A stretch of 10,119 bases of DNA. It comes from Chloroflexota bacterium (lineage in GTDB: Bacteria; Chloroflexota; UBA6077). A model generated the notes under the pieces. That model had not been told where the DNA came from and ran no database searches. It worked only from the letters and a program-made list of their open reading frames with translations. A program made the translations under genes and the position numbers. Shown one piece after another: positions 1-7,076 of this stretch; the first letter of the stretch is position 1, and each line of letters begins with the position of its first letter. The stretch is taken from contig JAJYKO010000121.1 in NCBI GenBank assembly GCA_021788565.1, positions 1-10,119 on the forward strand, in the 5' to 3' direction.

Positions 1-413
1 TAGCACAGGGCTTTTCGTCGCAGACTACTATCGGTTGATTCGCGGTACTCCGCTCCACGGGCCACGGCCCATCATACTGGCTGAGACGTGAAGTGTACAC
101 GTTTTTGTGGAGGAGCGGAGGGCTTTCCCATTGTCATCCTGGGCGGATCGAAGGGTCTTTCTTCGGGAGGTTACGGCCCGAGCGACGACGATGGAGAGAT
201 TCCTCGCTTCGCTCGGAATGACAGCCAAGGCCGGCTATGAGAAAACCCTGTGCCGTCAGGCGATCTAGCTTGACCCCCTAAGAGTACATTTCGCGAGTGC
301 GTCCATTCCTGTCACACTATTAGCATGAACGCCGGGGTTTTTCTGTCTGCTGAGAGGAGCGAGCAGTGGAGTCTGAGATGCAAGCTTGATCCGCTCGCTG
401 GTCGATCACGTTC
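1..413. other. Gene-free left flank
   Basis: No ORF here looks like a real protein. The stretch holds a dispersed repeat (131-224, listed separately). It also has a 9-bp inverted repeat CTCCGCTCC (48-56) / GGAGCGGAG (112-120) with a 55-bp spacer, and a weak plus-strand hairpin ACGTG (86-90) / CACGT (98-102) followed directly by TTTT (103-106), which could be a poor terminator for a gene entering from the left. Downstream of the helicase stop at 414 I see no clear stem plus T-tract on the minus strand. Confidence 0.5.
131..224. repeat. Dispersed repeat of the 'SEARNL / RSAQDD' type
   Basis: On the minus strand the segment starts TGTCATTCCGAGCGAAGCG and ends CCCAGGATGACAA. The two ends are imperfect inverted copies of each other (TGTCATTCC versus TTGTCATCC on the plus strand), giving a MITE- or REP-like look. 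Read as protein it gives the familiar nonsense peptide IPSEARNL...LRSAQDDN, seen as spurious ORFs in many genomes carrying this repeat family. I recognise the family from memory, notably from Chloroflexota. Only one copy lies in this window, so its repetitive nature cannot be shown here. It encodes nothing recognisable and would be a non-autonomous or structural repeat. Confidence 0.6.
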
Positions 414-2738
414 TCAAGTGTCTACGCTGGCGATTAGTTCGTCGAGCACGAGGACAGCCCCCTTCTTGTCCATGGGTCTATTGTCGTTTCCGCAGTGGTA
501 CGACCACGTGCAGCGGGGACAGCCCGTCTCGCTCTCGCAAGGGCAGCCAGCGATGAGCTCGCGAGTGGCGATCATCAGGTCCCGAATCACGCTTGTCGCC
601 TTTTCCGAGAGACCTATGCCGCCCGGAAAGCCGTCGTAGATGAAAATGGTGGCCGCCCCTGTATCGGGGTGAGCCAGCGTCGAGACACCTCCCATGTCGT
701 CCTTCTCGCACATGATAGCTATAGGCATTACCCCAATCATCGCGTGCTCAACGGCGTGAAGAGATCCGGCGAAGATGGTTCCTCGCAGGGCTTCCTCGCC
801 CTCCCGGGTCAGTCGCTCTTGAACGTCGGCATCGTTCTGACGCACCTTCCAGACCACCTCTTGGAGCTCGTCCGGGACAGTGAACCAGAGGCCCCGGGTC
901 TCGAAGTCCAGCGGAGGCAGGTCCAAGCTCTCCCGCCTCACCACAGTGTCGAACTTCTTGACCTTGTAGCCAACGTACTGCGTTGAGGCCCTAACTCGGC
1001 CATGGTGAAGATCGAGCCGCCCCCGCCGCAGGCACTCCTCCTCCGAAGCGATCCGGATCTCCTTCAGGGCTACCGAGTCGGTGTAGTAGTCCACGTCCAC
1101 CCGGTCGGCGTAGACGGTCTCAGTCTCCAGGTCCAGTTCGCGAACGAGGTATGTCTCGCCCAGGTGGAGCAGCACTGCTCCCTTGTGGGCCGCCGAGAAG
1201 GCGTGAACCCTGTCCATGGTCTCGATCAGCATGCCGTTCGCCATTACCTTGAACGACTCGCTGCCCGTCCCGTTCAGGCTTATCCCCGCTGCTGGCTGTC
1301 CTGTGCCGGAGAACTGCCACCCGCGGGATGTCTCGCCCACGAGCCCTTTCCTCTCCAGGGCGGACATCAGGTCCACGCTTTCTGCGCCGAAATACGTGCG
1401 GCATTCGTCGCGTCTAAGCGGCGCCTCCGCCGTCGCGCATAAAAGGTGCCCCTCCAGTATGTAGGGGTTCTCAAGGTCCACTACGGCGGCTTCGCCCCTC
1501 TGGGTGAGGATCAGATCGGGGTGCTTAACCATGTACTGGTCTAGCTGGCTCTCCCCAGCCACGAGTATGGCCAGAGCCTCCTCGGTCCCTCTTCCGGCCC
1601 GTCCAGCCTGCTGCCACGTAGAGGTGATGGTCCCGGGATATCCGTCCATGACCACGCAATCTAGGGAGCCGATGTCGATCCCCACTTCAAGCGCGTTCGT
1701 CGTGGCGACTCCTGTCAGAGTCCCATTGCGCAGTTCGGCTTCGATGGTGCGACGCTCCTGCGGGGTGTAACCAGCCCGGTAGGAACCGATCCTGCCTGCG
1801 AGCACTGGTCTCGCGGATTCGACGTCATCCTGGGTCCACCTGGCCAGGAGTTCAGCAAGTCGCCGTGTTGGCGTGAAGCAAAGGGTCTGGATGCCTCCCG
1901 CGACCATCGAGCCGAACACCTTTCTGACAACTTGGTGGGTAGACCCAGTATCGGCAGTGTCGCCGTGAGGATTCATGAACACGAAGTGCTTCTTTCCTCT
2001 GCCGGACCCATCTTTGTCGACTACCTCGACGTCAAGTCCGACCAGTCTCTCGCTGAACTCCGCCGCGTTGGCCATAGTCGCTGTGGCGACGACGAACTGA
2101 GGATGTGCCCCGTAAGCAGCACACAGGCGGCGAACTCGCCTGATCAGCATGGCGACGTTGGAGCCGAATACCCCTCGATACTGATGGGCCTCGTCCAGCA
2201 CCACGTACTTGAGGTTCCTGAGGAGGCGAGCCCAGTTAGCTCGCCAAGCCAGGACCCGGTGGATCTCATGAGGGTTGCTGACGATGATCCGCGCTGTATC
2301 CCGAATGCGCTGGCGTCTCTCCTGCGGGGTATCTCCGTCGTACACTGCGGGCCTCCCCTTGATCCCAGTTGCAGCATCCAGTTCGAGAAGCCTTTGCAGT
2401 TGATCGTTCGCGAGGGCTTTGGTCGGGTACAGGTACAGCGCCGTTGCGGCGGGGTCTTCCGCGAGAGAGGCGAACACAGGGATGTTGAAGGCGAGGGTTT
2501 TCCCTGAGGCCGTCGCGGTGGTTATCACCACGTTGCGGCCCCGCCTCAGGAGGTCTATGGCCTCGGCCTGGTGCGAGTACAGGCGGATCTTTCGCTCGTC
2601 GAGGTACCGGGCTACCGGACCTGGCAGGGTGGCCTGAAAGGTCCCGTATACCGGCTCCCTTGCGGGAAGGCGCTCGATGTGAGCCACCATATTGCCCATG
2701 CCGGGGAGCAGGTCAAGCAGTTCAGCAGCTGTCGTCAT
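414..2738 (-). CDS. mrfA: MrfA/YprA-type DEAH-box helicase with DUF1998 and four-cysteine C-terminus
   Basis: A 774-residue superfamily 2 helicase predicted to unwind DNA in a repair pathway. Visible motifs, numbered from the chosen start, are Walker A ATASGKT (75-81), YPTKALA (104-110), DEAH (182-185), a SAT-like VATATM (217-222), the TTNALEVGIDIG region (347-357) and QQAGRAGRG (376-384). The C-terminal part has the DUF1998-type cluster with Cys at 732, 734, 740, 743 and 749 followed by N-x-N-x-P-x-D-K. This cysteine cluster binds metal in the family and is characteristic of B. subtilis MrfA (YprA), which acts with the exonuclease MrfB in mitomycin-C lesion repair. DUF1998 helicases also occur in phage defence (DISARM). 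The frame is open upstream to 2942, but that extension lies inside the fused nuclease gene and looks like shadow sequence. The ATG at 2738 has GGGTGGGGG four bases upstream, and the protein then begins in family-like sequence. It overlaps the stop of the upstream nuclease gene by 17 bp, implying translational coupling. Confidence 0.9.
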   Translation of the reverse strand: MTTAAELLDLLPGMGNMVAHIERLPAREPVYGTFQATLPGPVARYLDERKIRLYSHQAEAIDLLRRGRNVVITTATASGKTLAFNIPVFASLAEDPAATALYLYPTKALANDQLQRLLELDAATGIKGRPAVYDGDTPQERRQRIRDTARIIVSNPHEIHRVLAWRANWARLLRNLKYVVLDEAHQYRGVFGSNVAMLIRRVRRLCAAYGAHPQFVVATATMANAAEFSERLVGLDVEVVDKDGSGRGKKHFVFMNPHGDTADTGSTHQVVRKVFGSMVAGGIQTLCFTPTRRLAELLARWTQDDVESARPVLAGRIGSYRAGYTPQERRTIEAELRNGTLTGVATTNALEVGIDIGSLDCVVMDGYPGTITSTWQQAGRAGRGTEEALAILVAGESQLDQYMVKHPDLILTQRGEAAVVDLENPYILEGHLLCATAEAPLRRDECRTYFGAESVDLMSALERKGLVGETSRGWQFSGTGQPAAGISLNGTGSESFKVMANGMLIETMDRVHAFSAAHKGAVLLHLGETYLVRELDLETETVYADRVDVDYYTDSVALKEIRIASEEECLRRGRLDLHHGRVRASTQYVGYKVKKFDTVVRRESLDLPPLDFETRGLWFTVPDELQEVVWKVRQNDADVQERLTREGEEALRGTIFAGSLHAVEHAMIGVMPIAIMCEKDDMGGVSTLAHPDTGAATIFIYDGFPGGIGLSEKATSVIRDLMIATRELIAGCPCESETGCPRCTWSYHCGNDNRPMDKKGAVLVLDELIASVDT

Positions 2739-5385
2739 GGCGCCCCCACCCATCATGCAGGGCGGAGAAGAGACGAACGATGGACACCAAGTCCTGGCGG
2801 TTGTGCTCGATGATCGGCACGAGAGGCCCGATGTTCTCGGTCTCAAGGTAGCTCCTGTAGAAGTCGGGCACGACCTCGCCCGGGACATCCTCGGCGCGTT
2901 CAATGCCGAGCACATGCCTCTCAATCGTGCTAAGGGTCCCATCGGGTAGCTTGTTGCCCCAGGCTCGTTTTGTGAAGTGCAGCAGGTCGATGTGGTGGTC
3001 AGGGAACTCGGCCTGAAGGCCGAAGTACTCGGCGCGGTTCCTCATGCGCGGGATGTCGAAGGATCTCCCATTGAACGTTACAACGGCGTCAGCGCCCGCG
3101 AAATGTGGCATGCTGGAAGCCAGCATTGCTGGCTCTTCATCAAGCTTCCGAGCGAGATACTGCAAGGTGCGGACGCTCCCGTCTATAACGCGAGCGATGC
3201 CAACCAGAAAGATCGACTCAATGTCGCGCCCCATCATCTCGATATCCATGAACACCAGCCGCTCGACATCGACGAAAGCTGACGGGTAGAAGCAGAGCGG
3301 ATGGGACCTGGGTAGCAATTTCCTTCCGCCCAGCCAGCTGCTTAGCCTCGCCGCCTCTCTGCCGTCAACGAGCGCGGCATACTCGGCTGCGGCGCTCCCG
3401 TATTTCGGATGGTGCAGAAGATCGCGCACGGTTGGGTACCCGCCTTCGGCTAAGGAGTCCCGCGTCCAGTCGGTAATGCCGGGTATTACCCTGGTATCAG
3501 CGAGCAGGGCTCGGGCAGCTGCATCGGGGTACTGTCGGACGTGTATATCCTCGTGCTGGGTGGTTATCAGGTAGCAGGTATCCTGGCCAGAGCCCAGGCA
3601 TTGGCCATGGTATACCTTGTCGAGAGTCTTCTGCCTATACTTCCGCTCGAGATTGCAGAGTGTCTCGTAGCGGGAAAAGGTCATGTTCGAAGCAAGTGCC
3701 GACGCGGATGTCCTCGGAACTGGTTCGGCCAGACCGGGCTGGGTTGGATTTGTCTGGGCACTCCCCGTCGTCAATCGGTCGAGTGTAGTGGTAGCCTCTC
3801 CCGCTGGGCCTGCTATGGCCCTCGCGGGTGACGGCAGATCGATCTCTCCTTCCAATGGAACGGACTGCTGCTGCGAGGGCTGCTTGCAAGCGATACCAGT
3901 GTGCTCAATTTCAGTTGAGTCCCCCTGGCGAGTTCTCGCAGCCAACTGAGGCTGCGGACCTACACGAATCACTTCGCCTGCCTCGGGTGGCTTCCAATCG
4001 ATGGTTGCGAAGAACCCATGCTCACGCCACCCATCACCGTGCGCATAGACAGTAAACCTGTCAAGCCACGGCTTCTTGCAATGGGGGACGTAGGCCAGGA
4101 TCGGAATGCCTGCATGCTGACAATCTGCTAGCTCCTGGAAGGACGCCAAGTAAAGTCTGTTCCAGGCGGGATAGACAACAAGCAGGTCAATTGTCCTGAG
4201 AAGTGCTGGCCACTTGGCTTGCCAGTCTTGGACGCTCGAAAACAGCGACATGGGCTCAAGAAGCTCAATGGGATGAGGAAAGTGCTCCCTGACGGCGGCA
4301 AGGACACTTGGGTACTGTGAATCGCCATCTCGCCGGGTGGACGTAGACAGGTAGATCCGTAGTGAACTCCCGAGGTGAGTTGGGCCAGCAGACATATTCG
4401 ATGACTCGGGAACTTGCCCTGCCTGCGTGTCCATATTGTACTTCCGCTCAAGACCGCGAGGTTGCTCATGCCGATGATCTGTCGCCGTCAGCGGATTGGC
4501 CCTTGCCGCCGACTTGGCGGCGCTCTCCCTCGGGATCCGGTCCGCCAGGCTCTTGAACCCTAGCTCTCGGAAGAACTCCACCAGTCGATGCCTGTCGTAG
4601 GCCCCGGCCCGGCACCGATCCAGCTCCAGGCGCACCGGCACATCCGTCACGATGCGCGACAAGTAGCGCGAGTGGAAGGCTTGATCGCGGTGGGTCTCCA
4701 AGAGCTGCTTAAGCTTTGGCGTCAGCTTGTCGAGGTTGCCGTAGATCCCCTCCAGGGTTCCGTATTCGGCGATCAACTTCGAAGCCGTCTTCTCGCTGAT
4801 GCCGGGTACCCCGAGGATGTTGTCGGAGGTATCGCCCTTGAGCCCCTTCAGATCGACCAGCCCTGATGCCGGTATGCCGTAGCGTTCCTGGACGCCCTGC
4901 TCTCCATAGAGGACGGTGTCGCTGAAACCGCGCCTCGAGGTCAATACCTCTACACCGGGCGCGACGAGTTGGAGGGCGTCTGTGTCCCCCGTGAGGATCA
5001 CCACGTCCAACCCCTGCTCTCGGGCCTGTCTGGTTAACGATCCGAGGATGTCATCCGCCTCGAAGCCATCCAGGTGATAGGTGGGGATGCCCATGGCGTC
5101 CATGAACTCGTGGACGCGAGCGAACTGCTCCGACAGTCCCTCTGGAGCAGGGCCTTGCTGGGCCTTGTAGGCGGCGTACTCCCTGTGCCGAAAGCTCGGG
5201 ACAGTGGTGTCGAAGGCCGCGGCAACGTATTCGGGATGAAGCTCCGCAAGGACCTTGAGCAGCATGGAGGCGACGCCGTATGTAGCGTTGACGAACTCGC
5301 CTCTGGGACTTGTCAGCGGGGGAAGCGCGTGAAACGCACGGTGAACCAGCGCGTTCCCATCTATCAGAACTATCCTTGCCGCCAT
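2722..5385 (-). CDS. Three-part nuclease: PolI-type 5' nuclease (FEN) + DUF4406-like middle + MrfB/YprB-type DEDD exonuclease
   Basis: An 887-residue fusion. Residues 1-290 are a complete DNA polymerase I-type 5'->3' exonuclease/flap nuclease: IDGNALVHRAFHALPP (8-23, metal ligand D9), DGFEADD (106-112), GDTDALQL (133-140), GDTSDN (184-189) and the DNA-binding GVPGISEKTA turn (192-201). No polymerase domain follows. Residues 343-434 begin RIYLSTST and include the stretch DLLVVYPAWNR with a later conserved-looking Glu (E418 in SFQELA). This resembles the nucleoside 2-deoxyribosyltransferase/DUF4406 fold, but the match is by eye and moderate. Residues 465-567 are a Q/S/T/P-rich linker. Residues 568-887 match the RNase H-like YprB/MrfB family, with probable catalytic residues D714 and E716 (FMDIEM), D777 (FNGRSFDIPR) and D865 (HNRQDL, with H861). 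MrfB is the 3'->5' exonuclease partner of MrfA, and mrfA is the next gene, overlapping by 17 bp. The start ATG has AAGGA (5392-5396) 6 bases upstream. The fused architecture is unusual; standalone MrfB is much shorter. Confidence 0.88.
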   Translation of the reverse strand: MAARIVLIDGNALVHRAFHALPPLTSPRGEFVNATYGVASMLLKVLAELHPEYVAAAFDTTVPSFRHREYAAYKAQQGPAPEGLSEQFARVHEFMDAMGIPTYHLDGFEADDILGSLTRQAREQGLDVVILTGDTDALQLVAPGVEVLTSRRGFSDTVLYGEQGVQERYGIPASGLVDLKGLKGDTSDNILGVPGISEKTASKLIAEYGTLEGIYGNLDKLTPKLKQLLETHRDQAFHSRYLSRIVTDVPVRLELDRCRAGAYDRHRLVEFFRELGFKSLADRIPRESAAKSAARANPLTATDHRHEQPRGLERKYNMDTQAGQVPESSNMSAGPTHLGSSLRIYLSTSTRRDGDSQYPSVLAAVREHFPHPIELLEPMSLFSSVQDWQAKWPALLRTIDLLVVYPAWNRLYLASFQELADCQHAGIPILAYVPHCKKPWLDRFTVYAHGDGWREHGFFATIDWKPPEAGEVIRVGPQPQLAARTRQGDSTEIEHTGIACKQPSQQQSVPLEGEIDLPSPARAIAGPAGEATTTLDRLTTGSAQTNPTQPGLAEPVPRTSASALASNMTFSRYETLCNLERKYRQKTLDKVYHGQCLGSGQDTCYLITTQHEDIHVRQYPDAAARALLADTRVIPGITDWTRDSLAEGGYPTVRDLLHHPKYGSAAAEYAALVDGREAARLSSWLGGRKLLPRSHPLCFYPSAFVDVERLVFMDIEMMGRDIESIFLVGIARVIDGSVRTLQYLARKLDEEPAMLASSMPHFAGADAVVTFNGRSFDIPRMRNRAEYFGLQAEFPDHHIDLLHFTKRAWGNKLPDGTLSTIERHVLGIERAEDVPGEVVPDFYRSYLETENIGPLVPIIEHNRQDLVSIVRLFSALHDGWGRHDDSC
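3638..3652 (-). repeat. Direct repeat copy A (encodes LERKY of the MrfB part)
   Basis: TACTTCCGCTCGAGA on the plus strand. It matches 14 of 15 bases of a second copy at 4439-4453, exactly 801 bp away, so both copies are in the same reading frame. It encodes LERKY at residues 579-583 near the start of the MrfB-like domain. The intervening segment encodes the DUF4406-like module and the linker. Confidence 0.6.
4439..4453 (-). repeat. Direct repeat copy B (encodes LERKY after the FEN domain)
   Basis: TACTTCCGCTCAAGA on the plus strand, one mismatch from the copy at 3638-3652. It encodes LERKY at residues 312-316, just after the FEN domain ends. The two copies bracket the middle module of the fused nuclease. 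This could mark a duplication or insertion joint, or could be chance. Confidence 0.6.
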
Positions 5386-5400
5386 CGTCTATCCTTGCGA

Positions 5401-5449
5401 TCCACGCAGCTTACCCCAGCAGCACGACCGCTGGGGTAAGCTGCGTGGA
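5401..5449. terminator. Perfect 20-bp stem hairpin between cas1 and the fused nuclease gene
   Basis: The left arm 5401-5420 (begins TCCACGCAGC) and right arm 5430-5449 (ends GCTGCGTGGA) are perfectly complementary over 20 bp with a 9-base loop (5421-5429). It begins 2 bp past the cas1 stop codon, the usual position for a terminator, and ends shortly before the Shine-Dalgarno sequence of the nuclease gene. Neither strand has a T-tract after the stem, so a classical intrinsic terminator is not certain. An attenuator, an mRNA processing or stability hairpin, or a protein-recognised DNA palindrome are alternatives. Confidence 0.5.
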
Positions 5450-5451
5450 GA

Positions 5452-7011
5452 CTATCCTGCAACTTCCACCAGTTTCCACAGTTCATCATAGTACGTGGGA
5501 TGTGGGGTGTACATACCCCGCCGGATGAGCGAGGCGTATCTCAGGGACAGGCCCGTCCCCGCCACGATCTTCGACAGGGGAACTTCCTTCAGTCTCGGGA
5601 GTATCTCGGCCGTGAAGCGCTCCCTCTCGGCGCTCCCGTCGCCGTGCCCCCGCTCCCACTCGGCCCGACGTGCTGCTCGTTCCGTCTGGGTCGCAGCACG
5701 CATCTCGGCCGCCTTGCCACCATGGGCGGGGTCGGCGCCAGCCGCCCGCAGGGACCGGAGTGACTCGGGGCCAGCGAGGGAGAAGGCCGTGGCGGCCTCT
5801 TCCCTGACATCGGGAAGGCATTCATCGCAGTACTCGCGTCGCGTGTCAGACAGCACGCTCCCGCATCCTCGGCATCTGGCCGTCGTTGTGACAGCCACCT
5901 CCAGTACTCGCCTCTGCCCGTTCCGGTAGGCAGACCGTCCGTCGCTGCGATGGTCCTGGGTGAGGATGGTCGGCACCTTGACCCTGCCCGAGAGAGATGC
6001 AGCCAGCCTCCCCGTGATCTCCTCCACCCACCGCCCGACCTGCTTGGAGATGGCGAAACCGTTGTCGCTGAGGTGCGCCCGTAGTTCCGGTGCCAGCCGG
6101 ACCGTTCCCCGCTCCAGCTCGTAGAAGTCCCTGCGCGTGAAGGTCTGGGCCTGGAGGTATTGCCAGAGCCACCTGTCAATGATGGGCCGCACCGGTTCCA
6201 TCACGTCGTGGGCGAGCCCGTCCACCGATGGCTGGTCCGTGTGCAGGATGCCGATCCCTGGATCGAGTCCGTAGGTCAGCAGGGAGATTCGCGTTTCAGA
6301 GTCCAGGATGGCGTATAGATAGTTCAGCATGGCATTAGCCGGAGTGGTCGCGTTCCTCGGGCCGTTGGACACGTGCGAGCCCCGAGGGCCGAAGGTTCGC
6401 CAGTGGTCGGGGATTTTGGGAACGTCCTTCCTGGCGAAGCGGAGCGGCACGTCTTGCCAAACCTGCCAGTAGAGCGCTGCGGCCTGGGCTTCGATCAGCC
6501 TCTGATCATCGAGGGAATGCTGACCGCCGAAGCCCTTCACGAGTCGTGCAACGATGTCGGCAACGTCGCATCGCCCCATCGTGCGGAGGGTGTCGATTTG
6601 CCCTTCTACCTTCGCCTCAAGCAGCCGGCGCACGATCTCCTCGCCGGTGTCCGTGAAGGCTGCCAGCGCCTGGGCACGACGCAATCGGGGATCGTCGCAC
6701 CCGCGTGGACCGCTGGCAAGGGTGACCTCGCCGTCGTCGCTGATCTGGACGAGGGCAGCGCCCACGTCGTGGAGCCAGACCAGCGAGTCGAGGCTGATGT
6801 AGCCATCGTCGCTGTGCACGACCAGGCGCTTGATCCCAGAGGTTGCGCGGTGGAAGCGAGCGGCGCGGCGTTCGTCACAGAAGCCGTCCTCACAGACGAG
6901 ATGACCGTTAGCAGTGCGGACCTTGACTCCGTAGCCCTGGAGAACCACGACGCCGTTGTTGACGGGGATACTGGACGGTACCGTGGATGGTGCAGTACAT
7001 TGTGATTGCAT
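5452..7011 (-). CDS. cas1: Solo Cas1-family endonuclease/integrase with C-terminal zinc ribbon and HTH
   Basis: A 519-residue Cas1 homologue, well over the usual 300-350. The catalytic all-alpha domain is clear: NAMLNYLYAILDSET (226-240) with the expected metal ligand E239, GLDPGIGILHTD (248-259) with H257, and LAHDVMEPVRP (266-276) with D269. The triad therefore looks intact, which favours an active metal-dependent DNA integrase/nuclease. Residues 20-110 fit the N-terminal beta domain. After the Cas1 core comes a zinc ribbon, CxxC at 380/383 and CxxC at 395/398, a charged linker, and a HTH-like tail (about 468-515) with GLSLRYASLIRRG. No cas2, effector gene or CRISPR array is present, so it belongs with the 'Cas1-solo' proteins, a class that includes casposon integrases; a role outside CRISPR is inference. 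The ATG at 7011 is preceded by GGAGC/AAAGGAG seven bases upstream. It follows the MerR-like gene by 65 bp and probably shares its transcript. Confidence 0.88.
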   Translation of the reverse strand: MQSQCTAPSTVPSSIPVNNGVVVLQGYGVKVRTANGHLVCEDGFCDERRAARFHRATSGIKRLVVHSDDGYISLDSLVWLHDVGAALVQISDDGEVTLASGPRGCDDPRLRRAQALAAFTDTGEEIVRRLLEAKVEGQIDTLRTMGRCDVADIVARLVKGFGGQHSLDDQRLIEAQAAALYWQVWQDVPLRFARKDVPKIPDHWRTFGPRGSHVSNGPRNATTPANAMLNYLYAILDSETRISLLTYGLDPGIGILHTDQPSVDGLAHDVMEPVRPIIDRWLWQYLQAQTFTRRDFYELERGTVRLAPELRAHLSDNGFAISKQVGRWVEEITGRLAASLSGRVKVPTILTQDHRSDGRSAYRNGQRRVLEVAVTTTARCRGCGSVLSDTRREYCDECLPDVREEAATAFSLAGPESLRSLRAAGADPAHGGKAAEMRAATQTERAARRAEWERGHGDGSAERERFTAEILPRLKEVPLSKIVAGTGLSLRYASLIRRGMYTPHPTYYDELWKLVEVAG

Positions 7012-7036
7012 AGAGAAGCTCCTTTCCCTGTGCCAC

Positions 7037-7067
7037 GCCCCCGGACTGTTTCCGCAGTCGCGGGGGC
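7037..7067 (-). promoter_or_regulatory. Stem-loop in the cas1 leader (attenuator- or terminator-like)
   Basis: Arms 7037-7048 (GCCCCCGGACTG on the plus strand) and 7055-7067 (CAGTC-G-CGGGGGC) pair over 12 bp with one bulged G (7060) and a 6-base loop. It lies between the stop of the MerR-like gene (7077) and the cas1 Shine-Dalgarno (7019-7023). No T-tract follows on the minus strand, so read-through attenuation or mRNA processing is as likely as termination. Confidence 0.5.
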
Positions 7068-7076
7068 TTCTGCGTC

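Noticed and set aside
28..228. 66-residue minus-strand ORF
   Set aside because: It is the SEARNL/RSAQDD translation of the dispersed repeat, a known kind of false gene.
1932..2507. 191-residue plus-strand ORF opposite the helicase
   Set aside because: It is antisense to helicase motifs and shows no recognisable domain or ribosome site.
2739..2942. 68-residue N-terminal extension of the helicase frame
   Set aside because: It lies wholly within the fused nuclease gene in another frame, is Arg/Ser/Pro-rich shadow sequence, and the ATG at 2738 has its own ribosome site.
2722..5385. Annotation as DNA polymerase I
   Set aside because: Only the 5' nuclease domain matches; no polymerase motifs follow, and the rest is the middle module and the MrfB domain.
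5589..6179. 196-residue minus-strand ORF in another frame of cas1
   Set aside because: Low-complexity Arg/Ser/Pro composition; the Cas1 frame here contains the catalytic H and D and the zinc ribbon.
6373..7005. 210-residue plus-strand ORF opposite cas1
   Set aside because: It is antisense to the conserved Cas1 domain and resembles a high-GC shadow frame, with no motif of its own.
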